Shown: positions 54,542 to 63,370, counted from the stretch's first letter. The stretch is DNA of 64,000 nt from Paenibacillus uliginis N3/975 (GCF_900177425.1 NZ_LT840184.1:202308-266307), one strand, 5' to 3'. Translations and numbers: made by a program. The notes: generated by a model from the sequence alone, not told the origin.

Positions 54542-55347
54542 TTGAAGGATCGAACGATATATATTCGATGAAGGGATGGCAGGCAAGTAATCCATATGGT
54601 CGACCTGTTCCGGAGGAGCCGACAGGAGAAACATGTCCGGTGTCTTTATACCGGGCAGCCATGATCAGCCGTTCCCCCGGCCGTGTACATGAGCTGGTCC
54701 GTACCTTGTCGGAGAACTGCTTTGACGTCATGGTGATGCGGCGGTGGGAACCGCTACTGCAGTCCGCGCTCAATACGGGTTTAATTGTTGTGGATATGAC
54801 AGCATGTAGAGATATGGCGGAATTTGAAGGTGAGCGGAATGTGCTGATTCCATTGGCAGACCGTCTGAATGTCCCGGTGATGTATCTCGTGAGCGAAGAG
54901 CTGATGAGCTGGGCAAGCGGAAGACTGCTACAGGAAGAGCTTATGGTGTGGCCTCCACGTTCCAAGGAAACGCTGCTGTATCAGGTTCAGCGAGCTATTC
55001 GGGTGCATTCCATGTCGGCATCTCCCTCTGGAGATCTTACGGATGTCAGCCTGAATAAGTATAAGGATTTATGGATCGACCGGGACAAAATGATCGTACA
55101 GAGAGGACAAACACCTATACATTTAACAAAGACAGAATATAGTCTGTTTATCCTTCTCATGGACAGTGAGGGCGCTGTCCGCACCCGTGAAGAGCTGATG
55201 AGTGAAATCTGGGATACCGATTTTCTTGGGGGCAGCAATGTGGTCGATGTTCATATTAAAAGTCTGCGTAAAAAGCTTAATGATAATGCGGGCTCACCGC
55301 GCTATATCGCAACAGTTAGAGGAGTCGGATACCGCTTGGCGGATTGA
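54517..55347 (+). CDS. winged-helix regulator with degenerate receiver-like domain
   Basis: About 276 residues. The C-terminal 95 are a clear OmpR-type winged helix (IHLTKTEYSLFILLMDSEGAV to IATVRGVGYRLAD). The N-terminal part has the alternation of a receiver (LIVVDMTACRDMAEF near 80-95; VPVMYLVSEEL) but lacks the acidic pair and Lys of a working one; no kinase adjoins. GTG at 54517 is 10 bases after GGAGGGG; GTG at 54508 is possible. It overlaps the Fur-family gene and is followed by a HemD-like gene. That pair resembles the HemD plus winged-helix fusion NnaR of actinobacteria, split in two. Confidence 0.7.
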   Translation: MSNQAEQIIEGSNDIYSMKGWQASNPYGRPVPEEPTGETCPVSLYRAAMISRSPGRVHELVRTLSENCFDVMVMRRWEPLLQSALNTGLIVVDMTACRDMAEFEGERNVLIPLADRLNVPVMYLVSEELMSWASGRLLQEELMVWPPRSKETLLYQVQRAIRVHSMSASPSGDLTDVSLNKYKDLWIDRDKMIVQRGQTPIHLTKTEYSLFILLMDSEGAVRTREELMSEIWDTDFLGGSNVVDVHIKSLRKKLNDNAGSPRYIATVRGVGYRLAD

Positions 55348-55496
55348 CTTCTCTCTTTTTTTTGTTGGCGGAGTCTATGGATGATCACCGTAAATAAGAC
55401 CAAAGTGGCTTTATATAAACTGGCAGGGCAAGTATACTGTATTAAAATAACAAAACATAGCAGATAAGAGGGAAGAGAAGAACGGGAGGCGAAATT

Positions 55497-56318
55497 ATGG
55501 CTCAATATATGAAGGGGAAAGTCATTGCATTGGCGGGCCCCCGCAAGGCAGCAGACATGGCGAAATTGGTGGAGAAAATGGGCGGAACACCTGTGCTGCG
55601 TCCAGCTCAGGGAACAGTTTTTCTGGATGATGAGGCACTGAGAGAGTCTATTACGGCTTGGGTGAGCGAGCCTCCGGCCTGGAATGTGTTCACAACGGGG
55701 ATCGGCTTTGAGGCCATTATGGCGGCAGCGGAACAGATGGAAGTGTCCGACAGATTGCTTGGGATCATAGAAGGTACACCGATTGCGGCAAGAGGGTACA
55801 AGACAGTAAACGCTTTGAAAAAACACGGGCTTGTGCCGGTTGTAAGAGACGATGATGGTAGCACGGCTGGTTTGATTCGCTCATTTGAATCCCATGATCT
55901 GAACGGAAAACGTGTTATGCTGCAGCTGCACGGTGAATCGGCGCCGAAGCTGGTATCATGGATGCAGGAAAGAGGAGCCGAGATCGTTCAGATCTTGCCG
56001 TACAAGCATATCCCTCCAGAAGAGCAGGATCTTGAGCTGCTGATGAATGAAATTATTGAAGGTAAAGTTGATGCGGTTGCCTTCACCAGCGCGCCGCAGT
56101 TCCGATTTCTGTTGGAGTTTGCCCGCAGTCAGGGCAAGTTCGAGGAGCTTGTACAAGCTTTCAGCGGCAAGGTTACCGCAGCGGCTGTTGGCAAAGTCAC
56201 GGCTCAGGGCCTCCGAGAGGAAGGCATTGAAGTGAAAGTGGTGCCGGAAGAAGAACGAATGGGCAGCATGATGGTTGAGTTGGGACGATATTTCGTTGGG
56301 GCGTCGATTTCTTCTTGA
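55497..56318 (+). CDS. uroporphyrinogen-III synthase-like protein (HemD family)
   Basis: 273 residues with the two-lobed HemD pattern: GKVIALAGPRKAADMAKLVEKMG at the start, a middle GKRVMLQLHGESAPKLVSWM and a late VDAVAFTSAPQFRFLLEFA and VGKVTAQGLREEG. HemD closes the tetrapyrrole ring for haem and sirohaem. It lies apart from any hem operon and behind a winged-helix regulator, so it may be a HemD-derived regulatory or sirohaem-linked protein rather than the housekeeping enzyme. GGGAGG precedes the ATG. No gene symbol is safe. Confidence 0.83.
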   Translation: MAQYMKGKVIALAGPRKAADMAKLVEKMGGTPVLRPAQGTVFLDDEALRESITAWVSEPPAWNVFTTGIGFEAIMAAAEQMEVSDRLLGIIEGTPIAARGYKTVNALKKHGLVPVVRDDDGSTAGLIRSFESHDLNGKRVMLQLHGESAPKLVSWMQERGAEIVQILPYKHIPPEEQDLELLMNEIIEGKVDAVAFTSAPQFRFLLEFARSQGKFEELVQAFSGKVTAAAVGKVTAQGLREEGIEVKVVPEEERMGSMMVELGRYFVGASISS

Positions 56319-56444
56319 CGGCTATGATTATGTTCAGGGCAGAACGGGAAAATTGGTACTACGCCCCTTGATCTCGATGTGAACAGACCAACGCTGCCAT
56401 AGTAGCAAAGCGGTTAACATCATAATGTAAGGAGGATTTAAAGA

Positions 56445-57083
56445 ATGGAAAGAAGAAAAGCACTATTAATTGGTAGCTACACGCACCCTAAATTTCATCC
56501 GTTGCAAGGAATAGACACGCAAATTTCTCATCTGCTCAATGATATGTTCACGGTACAGTGTACCGAAAATCATAAAATGCTAAAGGAAAGCAATCTGTAT
56601 CCCTATGATCTTTGCATTGCTTACAGCGATTTGTGGGACGAGAAGGTATCACCTCAGCAGACGGCGGGTCTGCTTTCGTACGTGAGCGGAGGCGGTGGAC
56701 TGCTGGTGCTGCATAATGGCATTACACTGGCAAACCGTTATGAATTGGCCCAATTAATCGGTGGTCGCTTCGACGGCCATCCGCCGATTCAGAAGTTATC
56801 TTTTGCACCGGCTGCCCCGAGTCATGACATTATGAAAGGGATCGAGCCGTTTGAGCTGGAGGAAGAACCATACCGGTTCATATTCGATCCGTTTACGGAT
56901 AAAACGGTGCTGCTCCAGTATGAATATGAGGGCGATTTCTGGCCGGCTGCCTGGTGCCACACGTATGGAATTGGAAGAGTTGTGTTCCTGATGCCGGGCC
57001 ATCACGAGCCGTCGTTCTTGCAGCCTTCGGTAAGGTCTATGATCACGCAGGCTGCAAAGTGGGCGTCGCGGTTTCCAGGATAA
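56445..57083 (+). CDS. ThuA-domain protein
   Basis: 212 residues with the ThuA (class I glutamine amidotransferase-like) fold: YDLCIAYSDLWDE, GGGLLVLHNGITLANRYEL and the late GRVVFLMPGHHEPSFL. Relatives occur in trehalose and other sugar catabolism or act as trehalose/sugar modifying enzymes, with function mostly unproven. AAGGAGG lies upstream of the ATG. Its neighbours do not suggest a pathway. Confidence 0.85.
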   Translation: MERRKALLIGSYTHPKFHPLQGIDTQISHLLNDMFTVQCTENHKMLKESNLYPYDLCIAYSDLWDEKVSPQQTAGLLSYVSGGGGLLVLHNGITLANRYELAQLIGGRFDGHPPIQKLSFAPAAPSHDIMKGIEPFELEEEPYRFIFDPFTDKTVLLQYEYEGDFWPAAWCHTYGIGRVVFLMPGHHEPSFLQPSVRSMITQAAKWASRFPG

Positions 57084-57209
57084 ACAATGATAAGCAAGGG
57101 TTAATAAAGACCTTTTCGGCAATGATGGACGTGTGACCGTTTTTTCTTGCATGTATTCAGGTTATAATGATTTCAATGCGACAAAGACAACGATCGGGAG
57201 GGAAAAGCG

Positions 57210-57527
57210 ATGAGTGATCTTTTTAAGAAAGCAATCTCGTTAGGATTAGGCCTTACCGTAGTCAGCAAGGAAAAAGTAGAAAAAATTGTAGATGATTTGG
57301 TCAAGAGGGGAGAACTGGCTCCCGATGAATCCAAGGCGCTGGTAAACCGACTCATTGAGCGGGGCGAGGAAGAGCAGTCTCAGATCAAATCAATCATTTA
57401 TGACCAAGTGAAACGGGTTCTGTCCGAACTGGATGTCCCTTCAGAGAACGATGTTGCCAGCCTGGAACAGCGCATCACGGCTCTGGAGATGAAAGTTGCA
57501 GAGTTGGAAGGGACACGGTCCGAATAA
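57210..57527 (+). CDS. phasin-like coiled-coil protein
   Basis: 105 residues. A hydrophobic N-terminal stretch (FKKAISLGLGLTVVS), a charged middle (VEKIVDDLVKRGELAPDESKALVNRLIERG) and a heptad-rich C-terminus (LEQRITALEMKVAELEG). It resembles the phasin/PhaF-like superfamily of small accessory proteins. It ends exactly one base before the UbiB-kinase start, so the two are one operon. A role with the kinase at the membrane is inferred from this pairing only. Confidence 0.72.
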   Translation: MSDLFKKAISLGLGLTVVSKEKVEKIVDDLVKRGELAPDESKALVNRLIERGEEEQSQIKSIIYDQVKRVLSELDVPSENDVASLEQRITALEMKVAELEGTRSE

Positions 57528-59198
57528 ATGGCTGTCCGCATCAGGCATGCCGGCCGTTACCGGGAAATCGCCATGGCGCTTATGCGTCATGGCTTTGGCT
57601 ATATGGTGGAGGAGATGGGGTTGTTCCATATTCTCTCCCTCCCTGTAAAGTGGATATCACGGGAGGAGCCGCAGAGCATCAAGCTGGGAGAGAGGATCCG
57701 AAGGGTACTCGAAGATCTCGGCCCGGCCTTCATCAAATTCGGCCAATTGGCTAGCACACGCTCAGATTTGCTTCCTGACCATATCATCCAGGAATTGGTG
57801 AAGCTGCAGGAGCGTGTTCCACCCTTCTCCTCAGAAAGTGCCAGAGCCCTGATTGAACAAGAATGGGGTATGCCCATTGACCAGGTGCTTCAATCATTTG
57901 AGGACCATCCGCTTGCTGCAGCTTCGATTGGTCAGGTGCATGCTGGAGTGTTGAAGAGTGGAGAAATGGTAGCAATCAAGGTCCAGCGTCCCGGGGTCGA
58001 GAATATGATTGGAAGAGACCTTGAAATTCTGAAGGATATCGTCTCATTGGCTGAGAAGCATTGGGATTGGGTGAAGCAGTACCGGGTGGACCGGATGGTG
58101 GATGAATTTACCCGTGCCGTGATGACGGAAATGGACTATAGTCATGAAGCGAGGAATGCGGAGAAGATCGCAGCCCAGTTCAGCGATAGTAAAGTCATTG
58201 GAGTTCCGGCTATTTACTGGGAATACACGACATCCCGTGTACTGATGATGGAATATGTGAAAGGCATTACACTTAGCCGCAGCAAGGAGCTGGCAGACAA
58301 GGGATATGACCTGAAGGCCGCTGCCGAGCATTTAATTGAGGGAATGCTCCATCAGATATTTATCGAAGGCTTCTTCCATGCCGACCCTCATCCCGGCAAT
58401 TTGCTGGTGAAGGAAGATGGAAAGCTAGTATTTTTGGATTTCGGCCTTGTCGGTCATTTGAGCGAGGATATGAAGGATCATCTGTCAGGGCTCGTTATTG
58501 CGCTGATGAGGCGGAATACGGAAGGCATGATCCGTGCGGTTCTTCGGATGGGAATCGTACCGGAAGACTGTGATCTCGAACTTCTAAGGGCCGATCTGGA
58601 ACGGCTGAGAAATGAATATTATGATGTGCCTTTTGCACAGGTGCGTGTTGGTAAGGCGCTGAGTGATCTGTTTGGGGTGACCCAGCGTCATCGAATTGCA
58701 TTGCCCCCGGATCTGACACTGCTGGGAAAAGCGATGCTGACACTTGAAGGCGTTATTGAGCACCTTGACCCTGAGGTCAGCATTATTAATATGGCTGAAC
58801 CGTTTGGAAGGAGACTGCTGAAGGAACGATTCAATTCCCGGCGAATCGGCCGTAAAGTGCTGGACGGTGTTACCAATCTTGCGGAGAGTTTGTTGGACCT
58901 GCCTGGACAAGCCAAACAGTTGTCGGCACTAATCAGCAAGGGCAAGCTGAAGGTGGAGATCAGTGTGCCGGAGTTGCAGCTGCTTATGCGCAAGCTGGAC
59001 CAGATCAGCAACCGACTGTCCTTCAGCATCGCGCTCCTCGCTTTCAGCATTATTATGGTCGGATTGATTCTTGGCTCATCCTTAAGCCAACAGCAGACGG
59101 CGTTGTGGAGCTTTCCGGCGATTGAGATTGCAATTGTTGTTGCATTACTCATGGTGGTGTGGCTGCTGTACTCTATTTTTAGATCGGGAAGGTTCTAG
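57528..59198 (+). CDS. ABC1/UbiB (AarF)-family atypical kinase
   Basis: 556 residues. UbiB core: the KxGQ motif (PAFIKFGQLASTRSDLLPD), an Ala-rich loop (LAAASIGQVHAG), Lys in MVAIKVQRPG, and HADPHPGN with DFG (VFLDFGLVG). Two C-terminal helices (about 505-550) anchor it. UbiB ATPases support quinone synthesis in Gram-negatives; menaquinone users like this carry them with less clear roles. The start directly abuts the phasin-like stop. The end overlaps the convergent membrane gene by four bases. Confidence 0.92.
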   Translation: MAVRIRHAGRYREIAMALMRHGFGYMVEEMGLFHILSLPVKWISREEPQSIKLGERIRRVLEDLGPAFIKFGQLASTRSDLLPDHIIQELVKLQERVPPFSSESARALIEQEWGMPIDQVLQSFEDHPLAAASIGQVHAGVLKSGEMVAIKVQRPGVENMIGRDLEILKDIVSLAEKHWDWVKQYRVDRMVDEFTRAVMTEMDYSHEARNAEKIAAQFSDSKVIGVPAIYWEYTTSRVLMMEYVKGITLSRSKELADKGYDLKAAAEHLIEGMLHQIFIEGFFHADPHPGNLLVKEDGKLVFLDFGLVGHLSEDMKDHLSGLVIALMRRNTEGMIRAVLRMGIVPEDCDLELLRADLERLRNEYYDVPFAQVRVGKALSDLFGVTQRHRIALPPDLTLLGKAMLTLEGVIEHLDPEVSIINMAEPFGRRLLKERFNSRRIGRKVLDGVTNLAESLLDLPGQAKQLSALISKGKLKVEISVPELQLLMRKLDQISNRLSFSIALLAFSIIMVGLILGSSLSQQQTALWSFPAIEIAIVVALLMVVWLLYSIFRSGRF

Positions 59199-59758
59199 CC
59201 GGGAAGTTTATAGCGGGTTCGTTTGCGGTATTGAATCCATGTCTGGACACCCATAAGCTCCCATTCGATAATATGGTAGAATAGCGCGATTGAAAGAGCT
59301 CCAAGCAGCCCACTGATATGAACGCCAGGAATAATGAGTGAGATGAAGTACAGGATGAATGTGTCCGTGATGATTGTGACCGATTGTTTGGCGTACACGG
59401 ATACATCTCGTCGCACCCATAATCTTAGCAGGGCAATGCTGATGGGATGGATGAGACTCTCGAACAGAAGAAATCCCAGCAGTATAATCAGAGAAAAGCT
59501 GAACAGGCTCCCCAGGCTTTCGTAAGATAGCACTTGACGGTATTCACCGTCCATTTGAAAAATGATTGTAAACAGAGCAGAAAATAGTGCAATCGGTACG
59601 ATAATAAATACAGACAGCATGGGAATGAGCCACAATTTCACCCGTAGGGGGACAGGCTCTTCACCATCGCGCCTTGTAATATAATTGATGGTCATATTCA
59701 TAATACCGAACAGCACCATCAGTACAAAGAAGGCTAGTATAAGCTCAAGTGCATTCAT
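59195..59758 (-). CDS. membrane protein of unknown function
   Basis: 187 residues with four or five hydrophobic helices (about 5-25, 43-70, 82-108, 127-160) and a basic C-terminus. AGGAGG precedes the ATG at 59758. It converges with the UbiB-kinase gene and overlaps its stop by four bases, so no terminator separates them. I recognise no family. The topology is that of a small integral membrane protein with cytosolic loops. Confidence 0.7.
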   Translation of the reverse strand: MNALELILAFFVLMVLFGIMNMTINYITRRDGEEPVPLRVKLWLIPMLSVFIIVPIALFSALFTIIFQMDGEYRQVLSYESLGSLFSFSLIILLGFLLFESLIHPISIALLRLWVRRDVSVYAKQSVTIITDTFILYFISLIIPGVHISGLLGALSIALFYHIIEWELMGVQTWIQYRKRTRYKLPG

Positions 59759-59895
59759 ACCTGGACCTCCTTGAACGAAATAAGTGAGCTACATATTGAC
59801 ATTACCAGAGAGAGGAACATTTGTCAGTTTCTTTCCGTATGTCTTTCTAATGAATCCGGATTATACCGGGAAATAATATAAATGAGGTGGAACGT

Positions 59896-61590
59896 TTGCC
59901 GAACTTTCAACAACTGGGTATAGACGAACAAATGGTACGGACGTTAAAAGAACAAGGAATTACCGTGCCGACGCCGGTACAGCTGGAAAGCATTCCGCTG
60001 TTGCTGGATGGAAAGGATGTCATTGCCAGAGCACGTACCGGGACAGGCAAAACGCTGGCTTTTATGCTGCCAATTTTGCAACGTATCGATCCGAAGCGGT
60101 CGTATCCGCAGGCACTGATTGTGGCACCGACGCGTGAACTCGCATTGCAAATTACGGAGGAAGCGCGCAAGCTTACTTCAGGTGTGCAGGACGGAGTTAA
60201 GATATTAGCTGTATATGGCGGCCAGGATGTGGAGAAACAGTTGCGTAAACTGGAGGGCGGGCGCCATCTTATTATCGGCACGCCAGGAAGGCTGCTGGAT
60301 CATTTGCGCCGCGGCACACTTGAGCTTGGCGGTGTCAAACAGCTCGTGTTGGATGAAGCTGACCAAATGCTGCATATGGGCTTTCTGGATGAAGTTGAGG
60401 CCGTTATTGCGGCTTTGCCGTATCGCCGTCAGACGATGCTCTTCTCGGCGACTATGCCGGCAGGTGTGAAGCAGCTGGCAGGGAATTATATGAATCAGCC
60501 GGTGGACATCGTTGTAAAAGGTGCTTCCCCGATCCCGCTGGAGCAGATCAAGCAGGTTGTCGTAGAGTGCAGCGATCGGGCGAAGCAGGATGCGCTCCGA
60601 GGCATGATTGAACAATACCGACCGTTTCTGGCGATTATTTTTTGCCGGACGAAGCGCCGGGCGACAACACTGAACGAAGCGCTTTTGGCTCATGGATATG
60701 AATCGGACGAGCTGCATGGTGATTTGTCACAGGCGAAGCGTGAAGCCGTCATGAAGCGGTTCCGTGAAGCGAAGCTTCAACTTCTGGTGGCAACCGATGT
60801 TGCGGCACGGGGATTGGATGTGGAAGGCGTCACCCATGTGTTTAACTATGATATGCCTCATGATGTTGAGAGTTACATCCACCGGATTGGCCGTACGGGG
60901 CGCGCGGGTGGCAGCGGTGTCGCCGTGACGTTTGCGGCTCCGAAGGACCGTGGTGATCTCGAGCGCATCGAGCATGGTATATCGATGCGGTTAAAACGTA
61001 CACGATGGGATGGACAGAGCGGTGAAATGCGTGAAGCCTCTCCTAAGGGTAGTCTGGATAAAGATAAACCACGGAGAACGGGTAGCGGATCATCCCGTGA
61101 TCGAGATCGTTCAACGTCTGACCGTGACGGCAGTGGTCGTAAGGGCCGGGATATATCGGCTCTACGAGATTATGATCGGAGTGAGGGACGCAGACGTCCG
61201 GATGCCGGAGGACGTGGCGGTAATGCCAGCCGTGCTCAAGAAGGGCGGGGCGGCCGGAATGAATTGTCGGGCGGTACCGGCAGCGCGCGGAAGAACCCGG
61301 GTAACCGAGGCCAAAGCAGCCCAGATCGCGGCACATCTGGGGGCCGCGGGCAGTATGGTATGGACCGGGGTACTGGTGGATACCGAGGTCAGGGTCAAGG
61401 CGGACCGGACGCTGGCAGAGGACAAGGCAGCCGGAGTCAGAGCGGAACTGGCTCTGCCCGAAAATCGCAAGACGCAGGCAGAGGCAGAGCTTCTGGCGGG
61501 CGCAGCTCGACCGGACCGGACCGTGGCAGCTTTAACAGCCGTCAAGGAGGAAGAAGTCAGGGCGGCGGACGGCGGGGCAGAAACCGTTAA
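59896..61590 (+). CDS. DEAD-box RNA helicase with RG-rich tail
   Basis: About 564 residues. The helicase core (about 1-365) has the Q motif, Walker A ARTGTGKT, PTRELALQI, DEAD in LDEADQMLHMGF, SAT (LFSATMP) and HRIGRTGRAG. The last 190 residues are a low-complexity Arg/Gly/Ser/Asp tail (SSRDRDRSTSDRDGSGRKG, GGRSQGGGRRGRNR), likely an RNA-binding disordered region. It resembles CshA-like cold-shock and RNA-decay helicases. TTG at 59896 with GAGGTGG nearby; a GTG at 59887 overlaps the site. Confidence 0.93.
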   Translation: MPNFQQLGIDEQMVRTLKEQGITVPTPVQLESIPLLLDGKDVIARARTGTGKTLAFMLPILQRIDPKRSYPQALIVAPTRELALQITEEARKLTSGVQDGVKILAVYGGQDVEKQLRKLEGGRHLIIGTPGRLLDHLRRGTLELGGVKQLVLDEADQMLHMGFLDEVEAVIAALPYRRQTMLFSATMPAGVKQLAGNYMNQPVDIVVKGASPIPLEQIKQVVVECSDRAKQDALRGMIEQYRPFLAIIFCRTKRRATTLNEALLAHGYESDELHGDLSQAKREAVMKRFREAKLQLLVATDVAARGLDVEGVTHVFNYDMPHDVESYIHRIGRTGRAGGSGVAVTFAAPKDRGDLERIEHGISMRLKRTRWDGQSGEMREASPKGSLDKDKPRRTGSGSSRDRDRSTSDRDGSGRKGRDISALRDYDRSEGRRRPDAGGRGGNASRAQEGRGGRNELSGGTGSARKNPGNRGQSSPDRGTSGGRGQYGMDRGTGGYRGQGQGGPDAGRGQGSRSQSGTGSARKSQDAGRGRASGGRSSTGPDRGSFNSRQGGRSQGGGRRGRNR

Positions 61591-62080
61591 TAAGTAGGCA
61601 TATACGTGTAAACCTTGATTCAAGCTTGGCATAGCAGGTTAATTGACACTCCCACCCCTAAAAGGGCAAGTCTGCTGGCGCAGATAGGATTCTTGAGTAG
61701 TTAACGCCCTCAATCCATTTCTGTTTTGGACAACTCTCAAGTTTAGGGCGTGTCATCGCCCCTCCTAAGACAGTGCATATAGCATCTTAGGCTCTCACCC
61801 TATACCAGATGAGACAGATTGTTTGCTCAAATGTTTTAGCGTCTTGTTCTTGACGACTTATTACATTTTACGTGGCGAAAGAGTTAGTCGCCACAACCCC
61901 ATATGTATACTATTTTCAAAGAGCGAGCATACGTTCACTATACCCTAACTGGCAATGTAGGACAATGAAGCTGTCTAATGCAGCCCTTGCCCTAAGCCGA
62001 TTCATCCCATGCCTAAAGGCTAGGGCTTTTTCGGCTAGAATCTGTAAAATACGTTACCATAGTCAAAAATTAGGAGGCGT
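61591..62080. other. structured non-coding region, possible decayed mobile element
   Basis: About 490 bases with strong folding: CCTAAGA/TCTTAGG (61761-61793 region), GTGGCGA with TCGCCAC (around 61872-61896), and GCCCTA-A-GCC with GGC-TAGGGC followed by TTTTTC (near 61990-62036), which could end transcription on the plus strand. The only gene-like feature is a 32-codon minus-strand frame. It may be the remnant of a mobile element, but no transposase is left to show it. Confidence 0.4.
61658..61756 (-). CDS. possible 32-residue ORF with sequestered ribosome site
   Basis: Reads MTRPKLESCPKQKWIEGVNY and ends ADLPF. AGGAGGGG lies four bases before the ATG. The site is embedded in the right arm of a perfect 7-bp hairpin (CCTAAGA with TCTTAGG), which could hide it. 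No homologue is recognised. Weakly supported as a real gene. Confidence 0.25.
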   Translation of the reverse strand: MTRPKLESCPKQKWIEGVNYSRILSAPADLPF

Positions 62081-62084
62081 TACC

Positions 62085-62435
62085 ATGTCTGAACATAATC
62101 ATGTAGTGAAAAAAGATGGCGAACTGGATATGAGTAAGATGGATGACGCAATAAACCGGATTGACGATGGGGAGAAGGATCGGATATTAAATGATTTCGA
62201 TTCTTTCAAATCGTATTTACACAAACGTATTCAACTTGCGCAAAGTATCGGCCTGAACGAGGAACAGCTGGCACAAGCTGCCGAGAAAGTGGCTGGATAT
62301 TTGGCAGCGAACGAAGAGCCCCGCAACAGTGAGGAAAAGCTTTTGCAGGAGCTGTGGAAAGTTGGAACGCAGGAGGAGCAGCATAATCTGGCTCATCTGT
62401 TACTGAAATTGGCTCAGGGTGGAACTGTACAATAA
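62085..62435 (+). CDS. DUF3243-family protein
   Basis: 116 residues, soluble and helical. The DUF3243 core is visible: DRILNDFDSFKSYLHKRIQLAQSIGL and LAQAAEKVAGYLAANEEPRN. The Bacillus YmfJ protein belongs here; function unknown. AGGAGG precedes the ATG at 62085 at a good distance, so the longer upstream frame is not used. A strong terminator follows, and the gene stands alone. Confidence 0.88.
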   Translation: MSEHNHVVKKDGELDMSKMDDAINRIDDGEKDRILNDFDSFKSYLHKRIQLAQSIGLNEEQLAQAAEKVAGYLAANEEPRNSEEKLLQELWKVGTQEEQHNLAHLLLKLAQGGTVQ

Positions 62436-62451
62436 TCCTCAGTATTGCCTA

Positions 62452-62486
62452 ATCCTTCTCCGGTTGAGACCGGAGAGGATTTTTTA
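62452..62486 (+). terminator. terminator of the DUF3243 gene
   Basis: ATCCTTCTCCGG pairs with CCGGAGAGGAT and is followed by six T residues. Confidence 0.85.
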
Positions 62487-62607
62487 ATTCTTGTATCCTG
62501 ATATTTGTTTTTAAGATATCGTTTTCGGTATGATAGTTAGCAAGAGATGATAAAGGTTCCCAAGTTTCCAAGTACAGGAGCCTTGTCCTCTAAACGAAGG
62601 GGAGGGA

Positions 62608-63093
62608 ATGGATTTGACTCTTTACGAATTGAACGCATCAAATTCGGCAGGACGCGATGTATCTTTGGAGGATTACAAAGGTAAGGTTCTGCTTATTGCT
62701 AATACAGCCAGTAAATGCGGACTCACACCGCAATATGGAGAGCTTCAGAAATTGTACGATCAGTACCGCGATCAAGGCCTTGAGATTCTTGGGTTTCCGT
62801 GCAATCAGTTTGGTGGACAAGAGCCTGGTACGAGTGAAGAGGCAGCTTCGTTCTGCCAGCTGAATTATGGTGTAACATTCCCGGTATTCGCCAAAGTGGA
62901 CGTGAATGGTGAACAAGCCCATCCGCTGTTCCGGCATTTGAAAAATGAGCAGCCGAGTGACACACCCGATGGTGAAATCGTATGGAATTTTACGAAATTT
63001 CTGGTGGACCGTAATGGGAAAGTAGTTCAGCGCTTTGAACCGAAAGAATCGCCTGAAGTGATGAAAGAAGCGATCGAGACACTGCTTGGGTAA
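62608..63093 (+). CDS. glutathione peroxidase family thiol peroxidase
   Basis: 161 residues, the family length. The peroxidatic Cys (in place of selenocysteine) is in ANTASKCGLTPQYGEL; the conserved Gln and second motif are in LGFPCNQFGGQEPG, and Trp-Asn in IVWNFTKFLVDRNG. Such bacterial enzymes usually draw electrons from thioredoxin. The Cys of FPCNQF may act as the resolving Cys. Start: ATG at 62608 behind GGGGAGGG. Single gene with a terminator; part of the oxidative-stress set in this window. Confidence 0.93.
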   Translation: MDLTLYELNASNSAGRDVSLEDYKGKVLLIANTASKCGLTPQYGELQKLYDQYRDQGLEILGFPCNQFGGQEPGTSEEAASFCQLNYGVTFPVFAKVDVNGEQAHPLFRHLKNEQPSDTPDGEIVWNFTKFLVDRNGKVVQRFEPKESPEVMKEAIETLLG

Positions 63094-63133
63094 GAACTAG
63101 CTGCGTATGCTTGCTGCACATCATTAATACAAG

Positions 63134-63177
63134 AACCACCGGAACAGGCCTTGCAGCCTGTATCCGGTGGTTTTTTT
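63134..63177 (+). terminator. terminator after glutathione peroxidase
   Basis: AACCACCGGA with TCCGGTGGTT around an inner CAGGC/GCCTG pairing, then seven T residues. Confidence 0.85.
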
Positions 63178-63272
63178 GCTGACCAGAGAGCAGTATGCGA
63201 GTGGAGTCAAATCGGGCAATGCATGAGGTTCCGTTATATCCAATATTACCCTATTTATTGTCAAGACGTCAC

Positions 63273-63291
63273 TTCACATATAGTATGTGAA
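63273..63291. promoter_or_regulatory. upstream palindrome of the NADH oxidase gene
   Basis: TTCACATA-TAG-TATGTGAA, a perfect inverted repeat with 8-bp arms, about 80 bases before the predicted transcription start. Confidence 0.5.
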
Positions 63292-63326
63292 ATTGTGAAC
63301 AAAGTATGACGATTGCGACATACCTA

Positions 63327-63355
63327 TTGCAATGTGAAATAAATCACACTAGAAT
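63327..63355 (+). promoter_or_regulatory. promoter of the NADH oxidase gene with internal operator
   Basis: TTGCAA (63327-63332), 17 bases, TAGAAT (63350-63355). TGTGA-AATAAA-TCACA (63333-63348) fills the spacer between -35 and -10. A protein bound there would block polymerase, which fits the NADH-sensing repressor Rex better than an Fnr-type activator. Confidence 0.65.
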
Positions 63356-63370
63356 AAAGGCTAATCAAAG

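Noticed and set aside
61150..61580. Repeated GGC/CGG-rich blocks considered as a CRISPR or tandem array
   Set aside because: No regular repeat-spacer pattern; they encode the Arg/Gly tail of the helicase.
61010..61597. Second plus-strand frame over the RG-rich tail of the DEAD-box gene
   Set aside because: Repetitive GC-rich sequence stays open in several frames; the helicase frame carries the known domains.
61591..62080. IS200/IS605-type element with guide RNA
   Set aside because: Hairpins and a GGGTGGGAGTGTCAA-like end are suggestive, but no TnpA or TnpB remnant can be read, so I did not call it as such.
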